7,202 nucleotides of DNA from RUG572 sp051884915 (GTDB lineage Bacteria; Verrucomicrobiota; Kiritimatiellia; RFP12; UBA1067). Shown in pieces: positions 1 through 6,760 of the stretch. The notes under the pieces were generated by a model, which saw only the letters and a list, made by a program, of their open reading frames with translations, made no database searches and was not told the DNA's origin. The stretch's first letter is position 1. Each line of letters starts with the position of its first letter. Made by a program: the position numbers and the translations under genes. Location: positions 1 to 7,202 of the forward strand of contig JBJEWF010000011.1 in the NCBI GenBank assembly GCA_051884915.1, read 5' to 3'.

Positions 1-63
1 CGAAAAACCGCGCAGGCCTCCGCAACCCTTCGCCAGCCAAGAAAAAATTGGGGAATCTCCAAA

Positions 64-93
64 TTGACAGGAATCCTCGGGCTGTGGTAGAAT
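64..93 (+). promoter_or_regulatory. Sigma70-type promoter of the large surface protein gene
   Basis: A consensus -35 box TTGACA (64-69) and a -10 box TAGAAT (88-93) are separated by 18 bp, with TGG just before the -10. Transcription would start near 99-101, about 83 nt before the chosen ATG at 183. The A-rich stretch at 41-48 upstream could help polymerase binding. The same arrangement recurs at 6670-6699, with 23 of 32 identical bases from position 62 to 93. Because the promoter lies here, the in-frame ATG at 48 cannot be the translation start. Confidence 0.85.
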
Positions 94-104
94 GGACGTG
101 TCAT

Positions 105-114
105 GGGGGGGGGG
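105..114 (+). repeat. Poly-G tract (G10) in the 5' leader
   Basis: Ten consecutive G bases lie 11 bp downstream of the -10 box, just inside the predicted transcript. The tract directly follows the AT of an ATG at 103. From that ATG a 22-codon leader frame runs to a TAA at 169-171, which touches the Shine-Dalgarno site of the main gene. One extra G would put this ATG in frame with the main gene. Long G homopolymers are known slippage sites in phase-variable genes; here that role is inferred. Confidence 0.9.
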
Positions 115-169
115 TGTTTGCTTCGGAAGGGATGGGCGGGGTCGTGTCCGGTTTTCTTTCTTTTTGCGT

Positions 170-176
170 AAAGGAG
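170..176 (+). promoter_or_regulatory. Ribosome binding site deciding the start at 183
   Basis: AAAGGAG lies 6 nt upstream of the ATG at 183. This is an ideal Shine-Dalgarno position, and that ATG is followed at once by a signal peptide. It supports 183 over the upstream in-frame ATGs at 48 and 132. Confidence 0.85.
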
Positions 177-182
177 ACGAGA

Positions 183-3100
183 ATGAAGATGTTGATGCGG
201 AATCTGGCATTGTGTGTTGGTCTTCTGGTGCTGACCGCACGGGCGGATCTGCCCGAGGGCTATACGGCGCTCGACGGCATCCAGTCGACGAGCGCCGGCA
301 AGCAATATATCCTCACGGACTACGTGCCGTCGAGCTGCAACGTCAAGATCGAGGCCGACGTGACGTTGAGCGCGTACAGCACGCAGGGCATCTGGTGTTC
401 GCGCACGGGGACGAACGCGAAAACGCTGACGCTTTTCTGCTGGGCGGCCAGCAACTATTTCCGGCTCGACCGAAACAGCAGTACAAGCGTCTACGCGGAA
501 AAGGGCCCCGCAGTGGGCACGAAGGCGACGCTGAAGGCGGACTACGGGGCGTTGACCTTCGCCATCGACGGGGTGGACGTCGGCAAGACGATGGCGTCCG
601 GTGACTTCACGCCGGAGGCGAAGCTCGCCTTCTTCGCGTCGCACATGAACGGCAGCAGCTGGGGCAACTTCGCGGTCATGACGCTTCACGGCGTCAGGAT
701 CTACGCGGCCGACGGCACCCTCGAACGCGAATTCGTGCCCGTCCAGTGCGCGGCGAACGCGGGCCAGTCGACGGAGTTCGGCCTCTACGAAACGACGGGG
801 AACGGCGCGGCCGCGGGCGAAGGCCGTTATTTCTCGTCCGGGAGCTCCTTCGCGTTCACGCCCGTGGTGGAGGCCACGGCCACCTGGACGGAAGATGCGG
901 AGGCGGATGCGCTCGTGCTGACGGTGCTGGGAACCTACGAGCTGACCGATGCCGACGCGGCGCGCATCAACGGAACGACGTGCGCGAACCTCGTCAAGCG
1001 CGGGTCGGGCACGGTCATCGGCGCGCCGATCCCTGATTTCAAGGGCAATCTCACGGTCGAAAGCGGCGTCTACCGCCTGGCTCATCAATACGACTGCGGG
1101 GCGGACAGCAACGGCTGGATCCGCGTCTGCGAGGGCGCGACGCTGGAGATCAGGGGGTTCGCCGACGTCACGAACCCGCGCGCCCTCACCGGGAAGACGA
1201 TCTACACCTCCGGCAACGGCTACAACAACATGGGCGCGATCGCGGGAGGCTGCAGCTGGAATTCGTGCAGCAAGTGCCGTTTCATCCTGGAAGGCGACTC
1301 CTACTACACGGCCGACGGCGAACTCAATTTCATCGACTACATCGATCTGGCGGGGCACACGCTCAAGGGGCGCCAGGCGACGACGTGGCAGCGCTGGGGC
1401 CTGTCCGGCAACACGATCACGAACAGCGCCGCGACGCCGGCGGCCTTTGAATTCGTCGGCGGGCTGCTGCGTTCCGAAACGATGAGCACGTTCCGCGGCA
1501 CGGCGACGGACGGTACGGTGACGATCGCCTCCGATTCGTCGTCCTGGGTGGTCTGCGTGCCGACGTACGGCCTCACGTCCGCCTGGCCGCTCCAGCTGGG
1601 GCCGAAGGCCAGCTATTCGGCGCGTGGAATCGCCAACCCCACCAATTCCGAGTACGGCACGCTGAAGGGGCCGCTGACGTTCTCGGGCGCGGTCCGGCTG
1701 GCGACCGACGTCCGGGACGGCATACCCTCGATCGCCAACGTCAAGGGCACCCTCACGGGTAGCGGCACGACCGACATCGGCGGCTGGGTCAACTACCACA
1801 CGACGGCGAACGACTACGCGGGCACGGTGACCGTGGTGCGCTCCAACGAATTCGCGAGCGCCGCGTACCGCGCCGGCATCGGGCTGAAGGCGGGCGCCGT
1901 CTATTCCGCGGCGCAGACGACGTTCGTGAACGCGGACCTCGACCTGACCGTCGGCGCCGCGCAGACCCTCCGCGGCTCGATCTGCTTCACGGGCGACGAC
2001 CAGTGCCGTCTGACGGGCGGAAACCCCGCAGGCGACCGCGCGAAGCTCGCGCTCGTGCGGAAGGAGGGCGCCGGCGAGCTGCTCCTCTCCGGCGGCGTGT
2101 CCGTGACCGGGCGTCTCGAGGTTGCGTCCGGCACGGTGCGCTTCCCGACGCGGGCGGACTACCTGCCGGTCGTCGGCAAACCCGGCCTGATGGGGTCGAT
2201 CACGAACGAGGTCATCTGGTCGTTCACGTCGCCGGACGAGGACGGGTGCGTCTACGACACGTACTATCCCAAGGGGCTCGAGATCAACAGCCGCTGGGAC
2301 GGGACGAACGTCCTGGGACCGCGGACGACGTTCGCGCGCGGGTACGTCTGGAACCGTACGGACGCGGACGCGCGCTGGACGTTCAAGCCCAATCACAATG
2401 ACTGCATCTGGCTCTGGATCGACGGTGTGCAGATCTTCTCGGCGCAGCGGACGTCGTGGGACAACCTCCAGACGGTCACGCTGACGCCGGGTCCGCACCG
2501 GATCGAGATCATCACCACCTCCTCGCAGACGAGTTCCGGCCCGCTGTTCATCAAGTGGGTCAACGGTCTCGGCAGCCTCTACGATTCGCTGCCGGTCGAC
2601 TTCGAGGGGCGCGGCGAGACGACGGCGGCGAATTACGCGCAGTTCCTCGATCCGGGCGACGGGTCGCTCTTCACGGTCGACGCGGCGACGACCGAGGAGC
2701 TGACGGATCCGTTCTGGCTTGCGGACATCGACACGATGGCGTTCGCCCCGGGGACGGTGTTCGACGTGGGCGGGTACGACTACGCGGTGACGGCGCTGGA
2801 GGGCTTCCCGACGATCTCGAACGTGGGCACGTTCACCGTCCGGTCGTCCTGGCTGCTGGACGACGCGGGCATTGCCGCGGGGCGTCCGCTGGCGGTCGCC
2901 GGGACGCTCGTGTGCGACGCGGGCGCGGTCATCGGTCTCAAGACGCCGTGGAGCCGGCTCTCGCCCGCCGCGCTGACGCAGCTCGATGCGGGGTTGACGA
3001 TCGCCACGGCCGCGGCCTTCGCGGGCACGCCGGCCCTTTCGGACGAGCTTCGGGCGGCCGGGGCGGAACTCTCCCTCGCCGCGGACGGGCTGTCGCTCGA

Positions 3101-4529
3101 GCTGCGCGTGCCGGCCGACCGCTACGTGAAGGCGGTCGCGGACGGTGTTGAAATCGCCTACGCGATGCCGGCGGGGCGTTCCCGCCGGGAGGTGCGCATC
3201 GACATCTACCGCGACGGCGTGCTCGTGGACCAGAAGTTCCTCGGCAACGCCTCCGGCGTGTTCAGCGGCGTCTGGCGCGAGACCGGCGACGGCTACTACT
3301 TCGCCACGGCGACCGTCGTCGACGAGAACGGCGAGGACTACAAGACCACGTTCGGCGAGCAGCTCGTCTCGGGCGCCAATATGGTCTTCGTCTCGCCCGA
3401 GGCGGCGGAGGGCGAATACACGAGCGTCCGGGCGGCGGTCGATGCGCTGGGTGCGGCCGGCGGCCGCGTCTACGTGCGTCCCGGCAGATATGCGGAGGTC
3501 TACGGTGAGAACGCCGAGACGGGCCTGCCGCTCACGAACGGCGTCGAGATTGCGTCGGCGATCCAGGTGATCGGCCTCACGGACGATCCGTCGCGGGTGA
3601 CGGTGACGCGCCAGAGCGGAAACCGCATGCGCATCTTCCTGCTCGGCCATGCCGACGCGGCGCTCCGGTTCCTCACGATCGAGGGCGGCTACCAGGCCTG
3701 CAACAGCACGATCACCGGCAACGGCGGCAACGTGTTCGTCAACGAAGAGGGCGGCACGATCGAGAATTGCGTGATCCGGGACGGTTCGACAAGCGCCGGC
3801 TGGCCGGCGGGCGGCGGCAACGTGGCGCTCTTCAACGGGCGCATGCGGAACTGCGTGCTGACCGGGGGCGAGAACTCGACCGACACGACGAACATCTGGG
3901 TCAACTGCGGCGGCAGTCTGCTCGTTTTCCAGCGCACGGCGGCGTGTGCGCCGGCCGTCGAGAACTGCCTGATCACGGCCTGCACGTCGACGAGCCGGTC
4001 CGGGTCGGCGCCGGTCGGCCTCTACGGGAACGCGACACTCGTCAACTGCACGGTCGCCGGGAACGCATCCAACCTTTCGGGCGCGCTGATGCTCTCGAAG
4101 GGAAACAACCTCGGCACGTTCCCGCGGATCGTCAACTGCGCGTTCTTCGACAACACGATGCGCGCGACGCCGGCGACGGACCGGCAGATCGTCTACGAGA
4201 TCCAGGCGAATTACCAGAACAACGTCGCCAACACGATGACGGCGGAGGAGGCCGCGGCGTGCTTCGTGAACTGCGCGGCCCCCGTGGCGCTGAACGAGAC
4301 GTGCGTCGCGACGGACGCGCCGGGCTTCGCCGATGCGGCGAAGGGCGACTATGCGCTGACGGCGGCTTCCCCGCTCGTGGACAGGGGGTACGAGACGTCG
4401 GCGGTCGAGGGCATCGGGCGGTACGACCTGCTGGGTTCGCCCCGTTTCGTGAAGGGGGTCGACATCGGCTGCTGCGAGTACCGCGCGCCCAGGTTCCGGC
4501 CCACGGGCTTGTACTTCATTCTGCGGTGA
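183..4529 (+). CDS. Large secreted multidomain surface protein (LamG-like, PATR-like, PA14-like, beta-helix, choice-of-anchor Q)
   Basis: The gene encodes 1448 residues. The start at 183 is chosen for its strong ribosome site and the signal peptide it creates (about residues 1-21, ending TARA before DLPEG); the frame stays open upstream to 48, but that lies before the promoter. Domains in order: a LamG/concanavalin-like module at about 23-225 (typical LPEGYTALDGIQST opening, QYI motif, closing FVPV and GLYETTG motifs); PATR-like beta-strand segments at about 250-325 (LVKRGSGT) and 620-655 (LVRKEGAGELLLSGG); a PA14-like module at about 670-800 (WTFKPNHND, LWIDGVQIF, TLTPGPHRIEI); a further beta-strand region at about 830-975; an Ig-like segment at about 978-1060; and a parallel beta-helix at about 1067-1375 with repeated ENC/VNC turns, beginning like DUF1565/pectate-lyase-type helices (VRAAVDALGAAGGRVYVRPG). 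A choice-of-anchor Q-type end follows (ASPLVDRGYE, DLLGSPRFVKGVDIGCCEY). I infer a surface adhesin or carbohydrate-binding protein; no catalytic residues could be assigned. There is no autotransporter barrel, LPXTG or PEP-CTERM tail; it simply ends YFILR. Confidence 0.92.
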   Translation: MKMLMRNLALCVGLLVLTARADLPEGYTALDGIQSTSAGKQYILTDYVPSSCNVKIEADVTLSAYSTQGIWCSRTGTNAKTLTLFCWAASNYFRLDRNSSTSVYAEKGPAVGTKATLKADYGALTFAIDGVDVGKTMASGDFTPEAKLAFFASHMNGSSWGNFAVMTLHGVRIYAADGTLEREFVPVQCAANAGQSTEFGLYETTGNGAAAGEGRYFSSGSSFAFTPVVEATATWTEDAEADALVLTVLGTYELTDADAARINGTTCANLVKRGSGTVIGAPIPDFKGNLTVESGVYRLAHQYDCGADSNGWIRVCEGATLEIRGFADVTNPRALTGKTIYTSGNGYNNMGAIAGGCSWNSCSKCRFILEGDSYYTADGELNFIDYIDLAGHTLKGRQATTWQRWGLSGNTITNSAATPAAFEFVGGLLRSETMSTFRGTATDGTVTIASDSSSWVVCVPTYGLTSAWPLQLGPKASYSARGIANPTNSEYGTLKGPLTFSGAVRLATDVRDGIPSIANVKGTLTGSGTTDIGGWVNYHTTANDYAGTVTVVRSNEFASAAYRAGIGLKAGAVYSAAQTTFVNADLDLTVGAAQTLRGSICFTGDDQCRLTGGNPAGDRAKLALVRKEGAGELLLSGGVSVTGRLEVASGTVRFPTRADYLPVVGKPGLMGSITNEVIWSFTSPDEDGCVYDTYYPKGLEINSRWDGTNVLGPRTTFARGYVWNRTDADARWTFKPNHNDCIWLWIDGVQIFSAQRTSWDNLQTVTLTPGPHRIEIITTSSQTSSGPLFIKWVNGLGSLYDSLPVDFEGRGETTAANYAQFLDPGDGSLFTVDAATTEELTDPFWLADIDTMAFAPGTVFDVGGYDYAVTALEGFPTISNVGTFTVRSSWLLDDAGIAAGRPLAVAGTLVCDAGAVIGLKTPWSRLSPAALTQLDAGLTIATAAAFAGTPALSDELRAAGAELSLAADGLSLELRVPADRYVKAVADGVEIAYAMPAGRSRREVRIDIYRDGVLVDQKFLGNASGVFSGVWRETGDGYYFATATVVDENGEDYKTTFGEQLVSGANMVFVSPEAAEGEYTSVRAAVDALGAAGGRVYVRPGRYAEVYGENAETGLPLTNGVEIASAIQVIGLTDDPSRVTVTRQSGNRMRIFLLGHADAALRFLTIEGGYQACNSTITGNGGNVFVNEEGGTIENCVIRDGSTSAGWPAGGGNVALFNGRMRNCVLTGGENSTDTTNIWVNCGGSLLVFQRTAACAPAVENCLITACTSTSRSGSAPVGLYGNATLVNCTVAGNASNLSGALMLSKGNNLGTFPRIVNCAFFDNTMRATPATDRQIVYEIQANYQNNVANTMTAEEAAACFVNCAAPVALNETCVATDAPGFADAAKGDYALTAASPLVDRGYETSAVEGIGRYDLLGSPRFVKGVDIGCCEYRAPRFRPTGLYFILR

Positions 4530-4536
4530 TCGCGTC

Positions 4537-4563
4537 GGCGAGAACTGGCGAGAACACGAGAAC
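4537..4563 (+). repeat. Short degenerate CGAGAAC direct repeat in the intergenic gap
   Basis: GGCGAGAAC occurs at 4537-4545 and 4547-4555, followed by ACGAGAAC at 4556-4563 and then a purine run up to 4575. The unit spacing is about 10 then 8 bp. It lies just downstream of the stop codon of the large surface protein gene. It could be chance purine-rich spacer, a protein site, or the leader of the next gene. No intrinsic terminator with a T tract is visible here, so read-through into the next gene is possible. Confidence 0.45.
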
Positions 4564-4659
4564 GAGAAAAAAGAGTCGATGGCCATGTTGGGACGCGTGT
4601 TCGGGTGGTGCGCGGCGGCGAGTTCGCCCTCGCCATGTCCGTCAGGCGGTAGCCCGGGC

Positions 4660-5886
4660 ATGGAAATGGATCGTCTGAGGAGGTTTCTGGGGGTCGGCGG
4701 GCTGCTTCTGCTGGGGGCGGCAGGCGTCGTCCGGGCGGCGGAAGCCCGCGACGCCGGCGCGCGTCCCTGGCTGATCGTCAACGAGGACAACGACCACTAC
4801 TTCAAGGGTCCGTCGGCGCGGATGAACGAGGCGGATCTCGCGGCCTACGTCGACGACGTCTGCCGGGGGCCGGTGACGCATTTCTTCATGTGCCCGTCGG
4901 GTCAGCGCGCGAGCTTCGACTCGAAGACATGGGAGCCAATCTGGAAGGGCCTGGACGAGCCGGAAGAGCGGGGCGCCGTCTCGAACCGCTGGTGCGTCAA
5001 CGCGAAGATTCTCCACGACCGGGGGATCGACCCCTACGCGGTCTGGACGAAGCGCTGCCGCGCGCGGGGCGTGTCGCCGTGGATCACGGTGCGGATGAAC
5101 GACACGCACCACATGAAGACGGTGCCGAACTACTTCCGCAACACGACGTTCTGCCGGACGCGCGCGGATCTCTGGATCCGGCCGGACGGACGGGGCTGGG
5201 CCGACTGTTCGCTCGACTTCGCCCAGAAGGACGTCCGCGACTACACGATGGCCCACATCCGGGAGCTGGCCGAACGGTACGACGTCGACGGCATTGAACT
5301 CGACTGGATGCGCTTCGGGCACCATCTCCGGCCGGACCGCGTGCGCGAGGATGCGCACCATCTTACCGAATTCACGCGCGGCGTGCGCCGCTTTCTGGAT
5401 GGCGTGGGGGACGCGCGCGGGCGGCGCATCCGGCTCGGCGTCCGGGTCTGCCGGGACCCCGATCTGGCGCTGACGCGCCAGGGACTGGCGGTGGAGGCCT
5501 GGGCGAAGGAGGGATTGGTCGATCTGGTCGTGCCGCACAGTTTCTACCTCGCGGACGCGGGGATCGCCGTCGCCAAGTGGATCGACCGCATCCGGGCGGC
5601 GAATCCCGCCGTGAAGGTGATTCCGGGCATTGACCACGTCCACGCGAAGGCGGGGAAGACGACGGCGATGACCGCGGCCAACATCCGGTGGGTGGCCGAG
5701 AGGTTCTACGCCGAGGGGGCGACGGGCATCTATCTGTTCAACGTGCCCTACCTGGGTTCGTTTTGCGCCGACGAGCGGGCGGGCGCGGCGGATACGGCCG
5801 CCGAGATCTACGCCGAGGGCCTGGCGCCGGAGACGATCCGCACACGGCCGCGCGAGCCGATCGAAATCCGCCACGACTTCCCGTGA
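4660..5886 (+). CDS. Exported glycosyl-hydrolase-like TIM-barrel protein (GHL10/family 10-like)
   Basis: The gene encodes 408 residues from the ATG at 4660. That start, or the ATG six bases later at 4666, gives a normal signal peptide: a basic MDRLRR start, a GVGGLLLLGAAGVV core and cleavage after VRA near residue 26. The longer reading from 4579 adds 27 residues of unlikely sequence before the signal and has only a weak AAAGAG site. The mature part begins with strand RPWLIVNEDNDHYF (about 36-48). It continues with THFFMCPSGQR (73-83), WITVRMNDTHH (141-151), and the hallmark DVDGIELDWMRF (208-219), whose acidic residues sit where GHL10-like families place active-site acids. Later come LVVPHSFY, VKVIPGIDH and GATGIYLFNVPYLG, consistent with late barrel strands. 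The substrate cannot be read from sequence; action on polysaccharide outside the cytoplasm is inferred. It lies 130 bp after the surface protein gene in the same direction with no clear terminator between, so co-transcription is plausible. The 6-bp stem GGCGAG/CTCGCC at 4617-4634 precedes the start. Confidence 0.85.
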   Translation: MEMDRLRRFLGVGGLLLLGAAGVVRAAEARDAGARPWLIVNEDNDHYFKGPSARMNEADLAAYVDDVCRGPVTHFFMCPSGQRASFDSKTWEPIWKGLDEPEERGAVSNRWCVNAKILHDRGIDPYAVWTKRCRARGVSPWITVRMNDTHHMKTVPNYFRNTTFCRTRADLWIRPDGRGWADCSLDFAQKDVRDYTMAHIRELAERYDVDGIELDWMRFGHHLRPDRVREDAHHLTEFTRGVRRFLDGVGDARGRRIRLGVRVCRDPDLALTRQGLAVEAWAKEGLVDLVVPHSFYLADAGIAVAKWIDRIRAANPAVKVIPGIDHVHAKAGKTTAMTAANIRWVAERFYAEGATGIYLFNVPYLGSFCADERAGAADTAAEIYAEGLAPETIRTRPREPIEIRHDFP

Positions 5887-5936
5887 GACGCGGGGCCGCC
5901 GCCCGGACGGCGTTGGACGAACAAGGGTCAGAGATT

Positions 5937-5962
5937 ATTGATACAGTAGATTGATACAGTAG
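5937..5962 (+). repeat. Perfect 13-bp tandem duplication
   Basis: ATTGATACAGTAG occurs twice head to tail at 5937-5949 and 5950-5962 with no mismatch. It is preceded by AAGGGTCAGAG. It is AT-rich inside a GC-rich region. It could be a protein-binding direct repeat, a target or terminal repeat of a mobile element, or a replication-slippage duplication. TTGATAC also appears once at 7179-7185, next to the break in the last gene. Confidence 0.9.
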
Positions 5963-6017
5963 CTCAGGACAATTTGTATTGCCGCTGCGGGGATTGGGGA
6001 GGGGCTGGATCCATTCG

Positions 6018-6052
6018 CTCGATCAAGCCCTTCGAGACGTCTGTTGATCGAG
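6018..6052. repeat. 9-bp perfect inverted repeat with 17-nt spacer
   Basis: CTCGATCAA at 6018-6026 is the exact reverse complement of TTGATCGAG at 6044-6052. The spacer contains the palindrome AGACGTCT at 6035-6042. No T tract follows on either strand, so this is not a standard intrinsic terminator. A hairpin RNA, operator or remnant of an element end are all possible. Confidence 0.75.
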
Positions 6053-6104
6053 GAAGAAAGCCTGGTGCGCCAATCGGCTGATGAGCTGGCAGCACCGACA
6101 GTTC

Positions 6105-6606
6105 TCAATTGCCCTGGCTTTTAGCTGACCCTTGGTCTTCCCCTGACCGTCTCGGCGGGCGCTCCCATGCCCGCGACGCCCCCCGGAGACCGATCCAGCC
6201 GACGGCGACCGTGCCCAGCACGGACAGGATTCCCAGCGCCAGCGCCGTCGGGTCGGGCTGCCGCCACGGGGATTTCGGCGGCGGCGGGACGCCCCGCCGC
6301 TGATAGAGCGCCGCATTCGCCCCGTCGGGCGCGGCGGAACGGCCGCCCTGCCGCGTCACCGCTAAGAAGCCCACGGGATCGGCGTTCGCCTTCAGGCAGT
6401 CGGCGAGCCGCGCGTTCTGCGCGACCTGCTGCGTCCCGACCCACACGAAACGCACGCCCTCCTCGTTCGTCTCGCCCGTGACGCCGACCTCATGCGCCTG
6501 AAAGCCCCATGCGGGCGAAACCGCGCGCCCGCAGGATCGTTTGGCCGCCGACCGCGCAGCGGCGAGCGGCTCGAGGATTCGTTCGGGCGAGGGTCTCGCC
6601 GTTCAT
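6105..6606 (-). pseudogene. Frameshifted remnant of a gene with a C-terminal membrane segment
   Basis: The minus-strand frame ending at 6105 has strongly GC-biased third positions and natural composition (VRFVWVGTQQVAQNARLAD, ADPVGFLAVTRQGG). A proline-rich linker, a hydrophobic segment TALALGILSVLGTVAVGWIG and a basic tail follow, a layout typical of a C-terminal membrane anchor. Upstream, a second frame beginning at the ATG at 6606 (MNGETLARTNPR, VGGQTILRARGFARMG) appears to continue into it as FQAHEVGVTGETNEEG, if one base is removed from the G run at plus positions 6505-6508. Joined, it would give about 166 residues. There is no Shine-Dalgarno before 6606, and the frame there abuts intergenic sequence, so a 5' deletion is likely. 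Function is unrecognised. A sequencing error, a programmed shift, or an intact short gene starting at the GTG at 6455 remain possible. Confidence 0.6.
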
Positions 6607-6636
6607 GGGGAGGGGCAAGCCGTAAAGTGAAAAACA

Positions 6637-6647
6637 GGGGGGGGGGG
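6637..6647 (+). repeat. Poly-G tract (G11) upstream of the second promoter
   Basis: Eleven consecutive G bases end 22 bp before the -35 box of the downstream exported protein gene. This is the second long G tract beside a promoter in the window. In this position length changes could alter promoter spacing to upstream elements; in the minus direction it lies upstream of the gene remnant. Functional relevance is inferred. Confidence 0.9.
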
Positions 6648-6669
6648 CTTGATTGTATCGCATTCTCAA

Positions 6670-6699
6670 TTGACGGAAATCTGAATGCTTTGGTAAAAT
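6670..6699 (+). promoter_or_regulatory. Sigma70-type promoter of the truncated exported protein gene
   Basis: -35 TTGACG (6670-6675) and -10 TAAAAT (6694-6699) are 18 bp apart, with TGG before the -10. Bases 6668-6699 match 62-93 at 23 of 32 positions without gaps, including part of the spacer (AATC after the -35, GCT before the -10). The start of transcription would be near 6706, about 55 nt before the ATG at 6761. Confidence 0.85.
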
Positions 6700-6745
6700 T
6701 CGCCCATCAGCGTGGTGGATGGGCCGTCCCGGTCTGCGTGGTGGC

Positions 6746-6751
6746 AAGGAG
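6746..6751 (+). promoter_or_regulatory. Ribosome binding site deciding the start at 6761
   Basis: AAGGAG lies 9 nt before the ATG at 6761. The in-frame ATG at 6719 lacks such a site and would place extra charged residues before the signal peptide. Confidence 0.8.
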
Positions 6752-6760
6752 AGAAGTGGC

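Larger units (their letters stand above)
5887..6104. other. Intergenic region without a convincing gene
   Basis: No frame here has an initiation site plus codon use like the neighbouring genes. A plus-strand frame is open from 5963 to a TAG at 6122-6124 but has no ATG. A minus-strand frame ending at 6023 is the tail of an alternative reading of the downstream gene remnant. From about 5925 the sequence is less GC-rich than on either side, and it holds a 13-bp tandem repeat and a 9-bp inverted repeat. It may contain the edge of an old mobile element, but no transposase motif was recognised. Confidence 0.5.

Noticed and set aside
48..182. Upstream extension of the large surface protein to the ATG at 48
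   Set aside because: It would begin before the promoter at 64-93, lacks a ribosome site, and would bury the signal peptide.
4642..5874. 410-codon minus-strand open frame opposite the glycosyl-hydrolase-like gene
   Set aside because: It is a mirror of a GC-rich coding strand: arginine-, proline- and valine-rich translation with no signal or motif, while the plus strand shows clear family motifs.
5887..5915. GC-rich stretch after the hydrolase stop as an intrinsic terminator
   Set aside because: Only a short imperfect stem can form and no T tract follows.
5963..6124. Plus-strand open frame ending LAAPTVLNCPGF
   Set aside because: It has no ATG and begins right after an in-frame TAG in the tandem repeat. 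It could be a fragment but cannot be supported as a gene.
6102..6672. Direct repeat TTCTCAATTG at 6102-6111 and 6663-6672 flanking the minus-strand remnant
   Set aside because: Ten-base matches are expected by chance many times in a window of this size; no target duplication or terminal repeat supports an insertion.
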